In this document: positions 9,506 to 18,979 of the stretch, in pieces
Layout of the letters: every line of letters begins with the position of its first letter
How positions within the stretch are numbered: position 1 is the stretch's first letter
DNA from: Andalucia godoyi
Taxonomy: Eukaryota > Discoba > Jakobea > Jakobida > Andaluciidae
Length of the DNA: 64,000 nt
NCBI GenBank assembly: GCA_009859145.1
Contig: VRVR01000032.1
Coordinates: forward strand, 202,795 to 266,794
Direction of reading: 5' to 3'
The notes under the pieces: generated by a model
What the model saw: only the letters and a program-made list of their open reading frames with translations
Told to the model about the DNA's origin: nothing
The model's database searches: none
Program-made: the position numbers and the translations under genes

Positions 9506-9993
9506 ACCCAGAAGAGAAAAAAAAGAAAAAAACCCAACTACCTTGGCAGACCCTCTCTTCGTGACTCTTCTTTTGTTGCAATAATATTTTTTAAAAAGTA
9601 ATAATAATACACTGATGGAGAAGCCCCCAAAGCGTCCTGAGTCGAATTAACCCTATTGAAACTTTAAAAGGGAAAACTGGCTTCAAGACGATTCGGTCTT
9701 CAAACAGCGGGCGGAAATTGCCCGATCGGAACTCTTTTGCCAAAAAAATAAATAAAATAAAAAACTGGCTGTAGACCGTAGTCGTCCTCTCGTTTCCCAA
9801 CCGTTTTCTCTTGCAGCAATCCTTTCTCCTAATCACGGTTCCACAGCCAGCATCAAAATGTCCAACAAAGCGTCAGAAGCAAAAATACAAAACAAACCAA
9901 AAGAAGAAGAAGAAGAAAAGAAAAAAAAAGCTCATAACATTAATCCTAGTCTGAGGTGAGGAAGTTCCACGTTTTTTTGCACGTTGAAAAAAA
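9506..9993. other. Divergent promoter region, 488 bp
   Basis: This gap separates the PHAF1 start and the start at 9994. The last 90 bases before 9994 include AAGAAGAAGAAGAAGAAAAG, a purine-rich leader. No gene is seen. Confidence 0.4.
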
Positions 9994-10887
9994 ATGGCAG
10001 CTGCGATTGATGGAGGGAATAGCAATAATGATGGTGGAGGTAGTAATGGTGGAGATGCAGGAGTGCTTCCGCGGCCGCCGGTTGTGAGTCGTCAGCAGCG
10101 TCCCAAGCGCACGCGTCCGCCCGTGAGCCGAGAGCCCTCGACTACGGCTGTTCCGCTCGTTGAGAAGAAGAAGAGCAGCAGTCGCGACGAGAGCAGCATG
10201 GAGGAGGAAGAGACGCCGGTGTCGACTCCTGCATCAACCCTGCCCATCCTTGCACCCACATTGTCTTCTCCAAGGCCAGTGCCAACGTCAGTGCCAACTG
10301 CGACTGCGAAGCCGACACCGGGCGAAGTGGCAACGGCAGTAGACGGAGAAGAACAAGAAGGAGAAGGAGCAGGCGCAGGACGGCTACAGCGGATGCTGGC
10401 TCCTGTGGTGCTTCTGCACTTCGGGATTTTAATGGTGTTTCCTGTTCTGGCGTTCGGCACTGGACCGGAGTTTTCACAGCCATCAACGTCGACGTCAACG
10501 TCGCCATATACGTCCATGGTGGTGTATGTGGGATCGGCGCTGCTGACGGTTCTGCTGGCCTTTGTGGCTTTCGCGTCGCGGTCCCGCCGGACTTGCATCG
10601 TCGACATTGTTGCTACAGCGGCTGTGCTCTCGTTTCACATTGTGATTGTGAGCATGCTGATGGCCAACGACCCCGATCTGTCCTCCTCCGCAAGCGACGC
10701 AGAGTTTGAACTGCCTTCCTCGTCTGCTTCCAGTCGACTCGTGCTGGTCGACGGGTATGCTGCGCTTGGCGTCGTCTGGGCCGAAATCGCCCTCTTGGGT
10801 GTCCATGTCTGCCTCTCCACTGCACATATGCTGGGCCCCCGCACCACCCCGTCTTTCAAACGAGTTGCATTCTCTCAAGTTGTCTAG
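9994..10887 (+). CDS. Four-helix membrane protein, family unknown
   Basis: The product has 297 residues. The first 125 are low-complexity and probably cytosolic (Gly/Asn-rich, then Arg/Lys, then Pro/Thr/Ser). Four hydrophobic segments follow: MLAPVVLLHFGILMVFPVLAF (about 130-150), VVYVGSALLTVLLAFVAFA (about 170-190), DIVATAAVLSFHIVIVSML (about 200-220) and AALGVVWAEIALLGVHVCL (about 250-270). The spacing of four helices with short loops recalls small tetraspan proteins, but no family signature is recognised. No signal peptide is seen. Confidence 0.7.
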   Translation: MAAAIDGGNSNNDGGGSNGGDAGVLPRPPVVSRQQRPKRTRPPVSREPSTTAVPLVEKKKSSSRDESSMEEEETPVSTPASTLPILAPTLSSPRPVPTSVPTATAKPTPGEVATAVDGEEQEGEGAGAGRLQRMLAPVVLLHFGILMVFPVLAFGTGPEFSQPSTSTSTSPYTSMVVYVGSALLTVLLAFVAFASRSRRTCIVDIVATAAVLSFHIVIVSMLMANDPDLSSSASDAEFELPSSSASSRLVLVDGYAALGVVWAEIALLGVHVCLSTAHMLGPRTTPSFKRVAFSQVV

Positions 10888-11046
10888 TCATCAGTGTCAG
10901 TATCAGCGGCTTCGTGGGCGCATTGCTTCTTCTACCTTTTCTTTTTCTTCTTTGCTTTTTTACTTTTTTAATATTTGTACATAGTATGATTGTCGTTGCT
11001 GATGCTGATGCTGATGCCACTGTTGTTGGATGGCAGCGAATAAAAA

Positions 11047-11406
11047 TTAGACAGATGCCAGGACGCACAAAGGGTTTGCAAAAGAGTCTGCGACTGAGCT
11101 TGCGGGCTCCACAGTGGACGGACCAATGTCGATGTTGACGCCGTACGTGCAAGTCTCGATGCGCAGGACAAGGACAGCAAGATTCTTGAGTCCAAGATCG
11201 CGGACAGGGATCGAGACGTTCAGCGCACGCACTACTCTCCCGTCGATGCGCTCTCGAAGCGAAAACAACTGCGACTTTGATATCCCAAAGTGGTCGCGCA
11301 GTCGCGGGAAAACATGTGTGAGACCATGCGAATCATCCGGAATCTCAACGAGTATCGGCCTCGTCGTCGCCGTCGAATGCTCCAGCACAAACTTGAACAC
11401 TTTCAT
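11047..11406 (-). CDS. Small conserved-looking protein, unknown
   Basis: The product has 119 residues from the ATG at 11406 (MKVFKFVLEHSTATTRPILV). The frame stays open upstream to an ATG at 11589, but that extension is only Arg/Glu dipeptides coded by the (GA)n tract, so I take it as leader. The body alternates strands and helices (PILVEIPDD, FGISKSQLFSLRERIDG, ALNVSIPVRDLGLKNLAVLVLRI) and might be a ubiquitin-like or similar small fold. No family is recognised. The ordinary composition next to a pure repeat makes a real gene likely. Confidence 0.6.
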   Translation of the reverse strand: MKVFKFVLEHSTATTRPILVEIPDDSHGLTHVFPRLRDHFGISKSQLFSLRERIDGRVVRALNVSIPVRDLGLKNLAVLVLRIETCTYGVNIDIGPSTVEPASSVADSFANPLCVLASV

Positions 11407-11436
11407 GCTCTTCAGCGTCCACGGCGTTCCCTTTTG

Positions 11437-11438
<2 letters not shown>

Positions 11439-11523
<85 letters not shown>

Positions 11524-11575
11524 GCTTCTTTCCTTGCTTCCTTGCTTCCTTCCTTTCTTCCTTTCTTTATTTATT
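11439..11575. repeat. Long (CT)n/(CTTT)n tract = (GA)n leader of the 11406 gene
   Basis: About 80 bases of CT dinucleotides are followed by CTTC/CTTT repeats. The tract lies about 30 bases upstream of the minus-strand ATG at 11406. It is one of the longest microsatellites in the window. Confidence 0.9.
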
Positions 11576-11854
11576 TCCCCTCTTCTCAACTCTTTTCACG
11601 ATAACGATAATCCAGCAGCAACGCGCCAAGGTGGACGAGACAAAGGGTCGGGAAAGAAAAGGAGAAACGGGCTGGGAGAAGATTCAGAGTGAGAAACACC
11701 AGAAAGTGAAAACTCCGCCAGTCGATGTCTTTCCGAGTTTTCCCGAGTTTCCGAGTTCCCGAAAGGAAAAAATAAAAGGAAGCTGTCAAAGAAACAGACA
11801 TGACGTGGAAGCAGACCAAAAGGAGTGCGGCAAAAGGTGATGGACAAGCCAAGG

Positions 11855-13216
11855 TCATCCGACAAGGAAACGTCTTCCCCGTCTGGCCATCCAGAAGAAT
11901 GTGTTCCGATCGCGGCCTTCCGCCCAGTCGACGATCGGTGAGTAACCGAGTTCCTTGCACACTCGATCCTGCGAAAACCAGTGCTCGACGCCAATTTTCA
12001 AAACTTCATGTCGAGTAAGCAGCGGAGTCATGTTCAGCCTGCGACAAATGTGCTCCATGCACAGGCCGCCGAAATAGGCGACAGAGACCGGAATTCGCGA
12101 CCAGGAAGGGGGAAACGAATGCCCGCATGCTAGCGTAACCGGTTTAAAGAAGGAGAAATTGTTATCTGGATGCGACTCGGACACAAAGTACGCATTCCAG
12201 CTGCTTTTCTTACTGCCATTGTTGGTCCTGCGGGAAAACAAGTGGCAAATCGCAAGCGCGTGTGCGTGTGCAAGGTTGTCAACGTGTACAAACTCGCACT
12301 TTGCATCCGGACTCCCAACAAGAAACTTGAACACACCGCGCTCAACGGTATCCAGGAATCTCGCAAAGTGACGCTCTTCGCCTTCTCCGTAAATGCCAGC
12401 AGACCGCAAGCAGATCACGTTGAACAGTGCGCTGTTCTCGCAATGCGTATCGCAGCCGTTCTCCGCTGTCGGGTACGGCCACGAATCGCATTCAAGCTGC
12501 CAAGACTCGGCGACGTGCGCACAGGCGGCAATCGAAGTCCATTGATTTGCAAGATTTCGCATCCGCTGGACGATATCGCGTGGTTGCTGACCGGTCTTTG
12601 CCTCGTTGGCAACCTTCCAGAGCAGCACCTCGGCAATTGTCTTTGTGCGTGAGTACGGATCGAGAGGCGATTCCTTCCCGATGCAGTTCCATTTCCCAAA
12701 GTCGTCTCCCGCAATGGCGCTGGAGTGAAACACGACATTCGTAGTTGACGTGTACACCAGCGGGATTTCCCGAAGTAAACACTCATTTGCAATATGCAAC
12801 GTTCCCAGCACATTCACACGGAGTATGCGATTCTCATCAAACTGCTCGCGCCCGCTCATTCCAAACGACGCAATATGGATCACAGCAACCTTGTCAAACG
12901 CGCTCCTGCTCGGCGCCGAGGAGAAAAACCGCGATACGTCCTCTGCAGACGCAATGCTTCCCACATGCAACGAAATGCGCCCCTTTTCCAGCAAGGACGA
13001 GAACTCATCGTCGTACGCGAGCGTCGGACGCCTCAGCTTCGATGCGTCATACGCACCAATGTCAAGCAAATGAACACGCGCGCCACTACGAGCAAGAAAC
13101 ACAGACAGTCGGCGACCCAGAAACCCAAGACCCCCCGTCACCAATACCAGCGAGTCCGCAACTGCATACCGCGGAATCTCCGGAACCGTCCGGAACACAT
13201 CACACGGCGAATACAT
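11855..13216 (-). CDS. SDR42E-type 3-beta-hydroxysteroid dehydrogenase/isomerase
   Basis: The product has 453 residues from the ATG at 13216; the frame continues upstream only to a TTG. It is an extended short-chain dehydrogenase: Rossmann motif VTGGLGFLGRRL (about residue 25), HIASFGMSGREQFDENRI, the VYTSTTNVVF block with the catalytic Ser region, the active-site YSRTK (YxxxK), then RSAGIYGEGEERH, FVHVDNLAHAHALA and the C-terminal THxFS-like block GVEHWFSQDRVCKELGYSP. This order matches vertebrate SDR42E1/SDR42E2 closely. The expected reaction is NAD(P)-dependent oxidation of a 3-beta-hydroxysterol, probably in the ER. An insert of about 30 residues after the YxxxK helix carries extra cysteines. 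Confidence 0.88.
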   Translation of the reverse strand: MYSPCDVFRTVPEIPRYAVADSLVLVTGGLGFLGRRLSVFLARSGARVHLLDIGAYDASKLRRPTLAYDDEFSSLLEKGRISLHVGSIASAEDVSRFFSSAPSRSAFDKVAVIHIASFGMSGREQFDENRILRVNVLGTLHIANECLLREIPLVYTSTTNVVFHSSAIAGDDFGKWNCIGKESPLDPYSRTKTIAEVLLWKVANEAKTGQQPRDIVQRMRNLANQWTSIAACAHVAESWQLECDSWPYPTAENGCDTHCENSALFNVICLRSAGIYGEGEERHFARFLDTVERGVFKFLVGSPDAKCEFVHVDNLAHAHALAICHLFSRRTNNGSKKSSWNAYFVSESHPDNNFSFFKPVTLACGHSFPPSWSRIPVSVAYFGGLCMEHICRRLNMTPLLTRHEVLKIGVEHWFSQDRVCKELGYSPIVDWAEGRDRNTFFWMARRGRRFLVG

Positions 13217-13488
13217 CAGCTTTTTCTTTTCCAATCCCGTCTTTCTACCTACCCCTCCCCCTATATGCTCAACTACTCTAACTGCTAAAGAAGAAACAAC
13301 AACAAGAAAAATGCGCACAAATAACAATCTGGCGTTGAAAATCGTCGAGCGTCGACTCAGCGGCTGTATTACGAATAATTTTTAGAAAAAAGCAGAGCCT
13401 TTTAATTAGTAGGTAGATGCTGTGAGAATGTGCAGTATATGTAGTATTTGGGTGTAGATTAGTAAATGAGTGGGTGGCATGAGATGAT

Positions 13489-14592
13489 ATGAGTACGGAC
13501 GCTGAGCTTCGATTTAAAGTGTGTGCACAGGGGACCCGACTAGCTTCGCTTGGTCGCAAGCCCCGTGGCCAGTCTCGTGCGCCACCGCTGTCGACGCGAG
13601 ACGATTCTCGGCATCTGGTTCTTCATAAGGACGATGGTGAGACTGGGGATGACATATCCCAGGTGACGTTTGCAACGGTTCCGTACGTGTCGTGGGACGT
13701 GATTCCACAGTGTCGACTAAAGCGGGTTCTGGAGACGGTCTTCCAGTTCCGATCGTTTGCATCAACGACAACGACAACAACAACGACAACGACAACGACG
13801 AGGCAAGAAGAGGAAGAAGAGGCGGAAAGAAAGAAAAAGAAAAGGATCATTGAGATGCTGGTAAAAGGGAGGAACCTGCTCTTGTTTGGAAGAACAGGCG
13901 GGGGGAAGTCGCGGCTTGCGTATGCACTCGCGCATGGACTGACAACCCCATCGTCGGAGCGTGCGAGCATTGGAGAAGGAATGGCACTTCTCATACGCCC
14001 AAGCGATGTCTATTCGCCGTATCTTGGTGAAAGCGAGGCGCGGATTCGCAGAATCTTCAGCATGCTTCGAGCATCATTGGTTCGATCCGTCGACGACGAG
14101 CAGAAGGAGGAGAATTTCGTGGAGCAGGAGAGCGAGACAGGAGGACGTGTTGACGAAGATGATGATGTAGAGTTGGCGAGCACAATGGCTTGTTTGTCGG
14201 TGAGTGGGCGCTCGACCTACAAGGAACCGCACAGATCAGAGCAGAGCAGGAACAGGAGAAGGAGAAGGAGGAGGTACAGTGTGCTGATTATCGATGATTT
14301 GGATCTGTTGACTCCTGTTCGCGGATCGGATTCGCATGTCGATGACGGCGGTGTTCGTGACCGCATTGTTGCAACGTTTTTGAATGAACTGGACGGCATT
14401 GGAAACCGACAGGCCGGCCTCAGAGCCAGCAGTGTGCGTAATGACCAGGATGCGAACGGGGATGGCGGGCAAGACGAGGGACGGTTGGTGGTGATTGGAT
14501 GTACAAATCGCATGGATCTTGTGGACGAAGCGATGCTCCGGAGGTTGGAATGGAAGGAAGAAGTCTGGTTTGACGAATGGAACACCCCGTAA
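13489..14592 (+). CDS. NSF-like AAA protein, truncated after sensor 1
   Basis: The product has 367 residues. A single AAA module shows Walker A GRTGGGKSRLA (about residue 138), YLGESEARIRRIF (close to VGESEANIRKLF of the NSF D1 ring), Walker B LIIDDLDLL (the second acidic residue is Asp instead of the usual Glu) and sensor 1 VVIGCTNRMDLVDEAMLRR. Translation stops about 15 residues later, so the helical lid with sensor 2 is absent. The R-PGR arginine-finger stretch is reduced to RRLEWKE. A Thr run (ACGACA repeats) and an acidic, then Arg-rich insert interrupt the core. It could be a regulatory or inactive NSF/CDC48 relative. The frame shows no interruption suggesting a pseudogene. Confidence 0.75.
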   Translation: MSTDAELRFKVCAQGTRLASLGRKPRGQSRAPPLSTRDDSRHLVLHKDDGETGDDISQVTFATVPYVSWDVIPQCRLKRVLETVFQFRSFASTTTTTTTTTTTTRQEEEEEAERKKKKRIIEMLVKGRNLLLFGRTGGGKSRLAYALAHGLTTPSSERASIGEGMALLIRPSDVYSPYLGESEARIRRIFSMLRASLVRSVDDEQKEENFVEQESETGGRVDEDDDVELASTMACLSVSGRSTYKEPHRSEQSRNRRRRRRRYSVLIIDDLDLLTPVRGSDSHVDDGGVRDRIVATFLNELDGIGNRQAGLRASSVRNDQDANGDGGQDEGRLVVIGCTNRMDLVDEAMLRRLEWKEEVWFDEWNTP

Positions 14593-15099
14593 CAAGCTTT
14601 ACTTTCTGAACCTGTGCACGCCGCATTCCTCCCCATGCATCATCCGTGCCGCCCAGCGATCTTTACCACGAGTGCGTCGACTCTCCACCCTCTTACCTGT
14701 CCACTGTCTACTGTTCACGAAGGAACCCCCCATACTTCTCTTTGCCGTGCGTTGCTCCACCATGCAGACGTGACCTGTAAAAATTATCGTTTTTGGAATA
14801 CTGTAGTGCTTTGCTGTTTACATGGAAGAAGGAAGGTCGAACCGTGTCGAGGCAGACTGTAAAACATCTTCAATCGGAAACGCAGGAGACACACTTGTCC
14901 GACGCACAGAGGAACACAACGACAACACAACAACACCAAACCCAGTCCGTCTGGCGATGTCTCTCCAGTCTCTATCACCCGTGGAGAATTGAGAAGAGTA
15001 CGCGTTGTGTGCTTGTGTCGTGGTGTTGTGGTCGCATTTGAAACATAATAAACGTCGAGCGTTTTGTCCGCAAGGTGTACCGTGCTGTGATGCAGTGGA
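14593..15099. other. Intergenic 507 bp, no supported gene
   Basis: This gap lies between two plus-strand genes and holds only short competing frames. It should contain the 3' UTR of the AAA gene and the promoter of the TFIIS-like gene. Confidence 0.4.
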
Positions 15100-16071
15100 A
15101 TGGATCCAGAAGATTCAGCGGAGAACATTACTGGGCTTTGTTCAGCCGCTGTGCTCGAACGAGTGGTGGAGTGGCTGCGTGACCAGTCGCGGTATGATCT
15201 CGTCACCCGGCTGCCGCTAGTCGTGGGCGCTGCTGACCCTGCGGTTCCTAATGGTCCGGATGCGTGTTTCGAAGCGGATGGAAACGGAACGGAACCGCCC
15301 CTGAAGAAGAATCGGCTGGCCGTCGAAGACGAACGCGTTCCGCGCGGACTCAAGATCTCGACGCTCTCCGAGTTCAAGTGCATCTTGGTGCAATCGCTTG
15401 AGAATCCAATAGCATCACTCGGCGGGGCACCGATGAGCACGGGCGTCGATCAACCAGGCCTGCGAACGACAAGTTCGGACGCTGCAAGGGCAAAGCTGCA
15501 AAAATGGACGGGAAACGAAGAGTGCAAGCAGCATCGGAACCCCAGAAGGGAGGGCTCGCGGCTCACAATCGTGTCTGCTCTTCTGCCCATCTGGCTGACT
15601 CCGCTGCTGACAGCCACCCGTCTGTACAACATTGCCGCAACCCTCGAGGCATGGATATGCAGTGCACACAAAAACGTGATTGGAAATTCCGTGCGTGCGA
15701 ACTCGCCGTATGATGTGTCCGTGGCGCGTGTTGCGAAACATCTGCAACATCGGTCGGTGTTGTGGGACATGGTCACCTCGCAGACGATATCGCAAGAAGT
15801 CTTTGAAGAAATGATTGTTGGGAAAAAGGACTTTCCAGGCGTGTCCGACGAGATCGATCTTCGAAACGACGCGATACGAAAAGAAGCATTGCGGCAAGCA
15901 ATCCGAAATGTGTTTGAAGTTGAGAGGGAGGGCGAGGGCAAAGGCATCTTTACGTGTAGAAAATGCAAGGGCGAGCGGACTGTATGGAGACAGGTGCAGC
16001 TCAACAGCGGTGACGAGCCAATGACGGTGTTTGTAACATGTTTGGACTGTGGTGCCGTCACGCGAGATTAG
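15100..16071 (+). CDS. TFIIS-like transcription elongation factor
   Basis: The product has 323 residues. The C-terminus is a TFIIS zinc ribbon (about residues 285-320) with FTCRKCKGERTVWRQVQLN, the catalytic hairpin SGDEPMTVFVTC with its paired Asp-Glu, and a final CLDCG, so all four zinc-binding cysteines are present. The hairpin reads NSGDEP where typical TFIIS has RSADEP, so the Arg is replaced. Before it, about residues 165-230 match the helical central domain that docks on RNA polymerase II (LEAWICSAHKNVIGNS... TSQTISQEVFEEMIV). The N-terminal LW domain is weak or absent. Expected role: rescue of arrested Pol II by stimulating RNA cleavage. A Pol I/III zinc-ribbon subunit is less likely because the central domain is present. 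Confidence 0.82.
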   Translation: MDPEDSAENITGLCSAAVLERVVEWLRDQSRYDLVTRLPLVVGAADPAVPNGPDACFEADGNGTEPPLKKNRLAVEDERVPRGLKISTLSEFKCILVQSLENPIASLGGAPMSTGVDQPGLRTTSSDAARAKLQKWTGNEECKQHRNPRREGSRLTIVSALLPIWLTPLLTATRLYNIAATLEAWICSAHKNVIGNSVRANSPYDVSVARVAKHLQHRSVLWDMVTSQTISQEVFEEMIVGKKDFPGVSDEIDLRNDAIRKEALRQAIRNVFEVEREGEGKGIFTCRKCKGERTVWRQVQLNSGDEPMTVFVTCLDCGAVTRD

Positions 16072-16631
16072 ACTTCGTTCCTTTCTCCTGCTCTCCTTCC
16101 TCCCTCGTTCTTTTGTTGTTGTTGTTGTTGTTGTTTTATATATTATTTTTAATATCAAATACCAATGTTCTGCAGAATGTGAAGTGTACTTACAGCGATA
16201 ATTGGAATGTATGGTAAAGGTAAAAGTAGAGAATTTGTGGTTTGTTCTTGTGTGCTGGGCCACGAGCGCAGCGAGCTGAAACATGCTGGTTGTGAAACAT
16301 ACGGAGCCGTTCAACCCACGGGGTCCAGAGCGCAAAAGATCTGCAGACGAGATGTGCGCAAGCAGAAAGCAGCAGCCGCTGCTGCTGCACGTTATGCATT
16401 CTCGTGTGCTCCAGCTGTTCCCGGTCCACACTGCAAACGCAATAAGTCAGCAATTAATCCGGGGAGGAATCCTCCCAGTCGTACATCTGACGAATCTGAC
16501 GATTTCTTGGAAATGGAGGGCTCGCATGTCCAATTTGGAAGGGCGGAGCAGATCGGACGTGTGCGTTGTGAAAAAGCAGTCGCGGGAAAGCAGTCGCGGA
16601 CGAACGGCAACCGGAGCCCGCAGAGAGAGAA
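16072..16631. other. Intergenic 560 bp with (TTG)n run
   Basis: A TTG triplet run (16114-16136) follows the TFIIS stop. The rest has only short competing frames on both strands, and no protein family or RNA gene is recognised. Confidence 0.4.
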
Positions 16632-17921
16632 ATGGCAAGGTTGGCGCAGCGGATGTGTGCGGCGGTGAAACCGTACGTGCACTTATCTCGGATGGACAAA
16701 CCAATCGGGACTTATCTGCTGCTTGTTCCCACAATATGGGGTTACGCAGCCACAGCCCCATATGCAGACGCTACGGTTTCCTCGGAACTCGTATCCGCTG
16801 CTGTCACGGTTTCAGCAATGGCTCCTGCTTCCGCATCATCAGGAGCAGCAGCATCGGAAATGATCATGATGCCATCGACTCCGTGTATCTGCGATATTCC
16901 ATCGCCAGTGTCCGTTCCGGGGTCGTCGACTGCTACGACGAGTGTGCTCGATCTGTGCATCGCGTGTGTCGAGACGACTCCGCTGACGCATCCAGTATGG
17001 ACCACAACGGCTGCGCTGTGTGTTGGTGCGTTCGTGATGCGCGGTGCGGGCTGTACCTTGAATGATATTTGGGATCGAAGGCTGGATGCCAAGGTCGAGC
17101 GAACTGCAAGCCGGCCGCTTGCTTCAGGAGCCGTTTCGCTGCATGCTGCGTTGACGTGGTTTTCAGCCCAAGTTGCAACTGCTGGCGCGGTTGTGTTGCC
17201 GGCGCTGCCTCCAGTTTCTGCACTTTTGGCAGCTGCGTCGCTGCCTCTTGTTGTTCTGTACCCATTGATGAAGCGTGTCACCAGCTTTCCTCAGGCTGTT
17301 CTTGGAGCGACGTTTAATTGGGGAGTGCTCGTAGGAGGGTCGATCGGCGCGATCCAATCGGGCGCGATCTCTGCGAACCCGAATGCACTTCTTGGTCCAA
17401 CGAGTTTGATGTGGAGTCCTGTGGAATGGACAAAAGAAGCGCTGCATCTCGTTGCAGAACCAGCGGCTTCGATCCCGCTGCTATTCGCGTCCGTGCCATC
17501 GTTTCTGTATCCTTTGTATGTATCCGGCATTTTCTACACTCTGTACTACGACACAATTTATGCACATCAAGATCGTCGGGATGACGAGTCAGTGGGAATC
17601 AAGTCGACTGCCAGGTGGTCTGCGGATCGAGGACTTGAGCAGCCGTTTCTCATGGCGTCTCTGGCTGGGTTCAACTTGTGTGCTGGGTTGGCAGGCCTAG
17701 AGATGGATGCCTCTGCAGTCTATTACAGCGGACTTGCGGCTTCCACAGCATACGGATACACACTTGCGGCTAGACTTGGTCCGCGGTGCGACAACGGTGC
17801 CGAGTGCGGCCGAGCATTTCGAAAGTCGGTCGGGGTTGCACTTCTTCTTCTCGCTGGAATCACAGGAGATCGTCTTGCAAAGTGCGTGCGCGAGAAGCAG
17901 ACGCTGAAGGACAGATCATGA
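16632..17921 (+). CDS. COQ2: 4-hydroxybenzoate polyprenyltransferase (ubiquinone synthesis)
   Basis: The product has 429 residues. The UbiA-family prenyltransferase shows SRMDKPIGTYLLLVPTIWG at the N-terminus, the first Asp-rich metal site NDIWDRRLDAKVERTASRP (about residue 145) and the second YDTIYAHQDRRDDESVGIKS (about residue 305), both with all acidic residues. Eight or so membrane helices surround them. COQ2 joins the polyprenyl tail to 4-hydroxybenzoate in the mitochondrial inner membrane. Between the first helix and the first Asp site, an insert of about 60 Ala/Ser/Thr/Pro-rich residues is peculiar to this copy. A short Arg-containing N-terminus could be a weak mitochondrial presequence. 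Confidence 0.92.
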   Translation: MARLAQRMCAAVKPYVHLSRMDKPIGTYLLLVPTIWGYAATAPYADATVSSELVSAAVTVSAMAPASASSGAAASEMIMMPSTPCICDIPSPVSVPGSSTATTSVLDLCIACVETTPLTHPVWTTTAALCVGAFVMRGAGCTLNDIWDRRLDAKVERTASRPLASGAVSLHAALTWFSAQVATAGAVVLPALPPVSALLAAASLPLVVLYPLMKRVTSFPQAVLGATFNWGVLVGGSIGAIQSGAISANPNALLGPTSLMWSPVEWTKEALHLVAEPAASIPLLFASVPSFLYPLYVSGIFYTLYYDTIYAHQDRRDDESVGIKSTARWSADRGLEQPFLMASLAGFNLCAGLAGLEMDASAVYYSGLAASTAYGYTLAARLGPRCDNGAECGRAFRKSVGVALLLLAGITGDRLAKCVREKQTLKDRS

Positions 17922-18161
17922 CCTTTGGCATGCATTGTATAGGGTACTGACTCGAACAGAGAACAATGCCGACGACAGTAATAGACATGATGGTGGTGGT
18001 GATGGTGGTGAGCAATGGAGACGTATAAAGTATTAAAAGGGAAAATGTACAAGGAAGATGCAATCCACTGAAAGGCCCATAAAACAAGCAGTGTCCAAAG
18101 CAACAACAAGAAGGAGAAAACCAGGCGATTCTGTTCATCATCACCATGATCATTGTCGTCG

Positions 18162-18671
18162 TCATCTGACTGGGCTTCTGACAACCCATCGGACAGAACC
18201 ATACGGATCCAGGACGACCTCTCCCTTTGCAGCACTTATCCACGTACACTGACAGCAATACGCCCGAGCGCCCTTCTTCTTGATGAGCTTCTCTGCAAGT
18301 TTGAGCCTGTCCGGCATGTAGTTTCGAAGGAAAAGGTAGTCGACCGACTTGTGCCAGACCGTATCTTCGAAGATCTCAATTCTGAAATCGCACTTTGTGC
18401 AGAACAAGTGAGACTCTGCAGGCACCACAGACGACACAACAGCCATTGCAGGTCCAGACGCATCACACAGGCTGACTGTCCCCGATACAGACTTGTAAGA
18501 ACTCGCAGGTCCTGACGACGACCCCGCAACCGATGCAGCCGACGCAGCCGACGCATCACCGCCACGCCCCTCCAGAGAAGAAGGAACCGAAGACGATCTG
18601 TGAATCGGAGCTGGCTGTACCGCCGCTTCAAGCTCTGCAAGCAAATCATCAAGCTCCTGATGAGTTCCCAT
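18162..18671 (-). CDS. CFAP418: CFAP418 (C8orf37) ciliary protein
   Basis: The product has 169 residues. The C-terminal 85 residues match the conserved CFAP418 domain: FCTKCDFRIEIFEDTVWHKS, VDYLFLRNYMPDRLKLAEKL, KKGARAYCCQCTWIS and a final VRWVV. Two CxxC pairs suggest metal binding. The N-terminus (MGTHQELDDLLAELEAAV) and the Ser/Ala-rich linker are as variable as in other species. In animals the protein sits at the base of the photoreceptor cilium and is mutated in retinal dystrophy. In a protist it implies a motile flagellum. The gene is convergent with COQ2. Confidence 0.9.
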   Translation of the reverse strand: MGTHQELDDLLAELEAAVQPAPIHRSSSVPSSLEGRGGDASAASAASVAGSSSGPASSYKSVSGTVSLCDASGPAMAVVSSVVPAESHLFCTKCDFRIEIFEDTVWHKSVDYLFLRNYMPDRLKLAEKLIKKKGARAYCCQCTWISAAKGEVVLDPYGSVRWVVRSPVR

Positions 18672-18730
18672 TTCGACTCGGATCCAGAAGAAGAAAGAAC
18701 GAAAATCACGATTGACCGTATATCACACGC

Positions 18731-18798
18731 ACTCCCTTTCTCACCCTCTCTCTCTCTCTCTCTCTTTTTCTTTCTTTCTTTCTTTCTTTCTCTTTCAC
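18731..18798. repeat. (CT)n/(CTTT)n tract upstream of CFAP418
   Basis: This is a pyrimidine run on the plus strand, 60 bases upstream of the minus-strand CFAP418 start. It corresponds to a GA-rich leader. Confidence 0.85.
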
Positions 18799-18979
18799 CT
18801 GTATGTATGTGTGTGTAGATATGAGCGTCAATGCGTGCGTCCGCGAGCGAAATGCACCTCATGATGGAAAGAGACCCAAAGAAGGTCCAGTAGTTATGCT
18901 GAGATTAACGTCCTCAGACTACAGCAGACAGCTCGTTTTGATAGACGCTTCTGCCTACAGTCGGGCCTCTTGCATGTGT

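Noticed and set aside
14784-15440. 218-residue minus-strand ORF over the TFIIS promoter
   Set aside because: It runs antisense into the TFIIS-like coding region, with no family pattern.
15415-16431. 338-residue minus-strand ORF
   Set aside because: It is mostly antisense to the TFIIS-like gene and Cys/Arg/His-rich as expected of a shadow frame.
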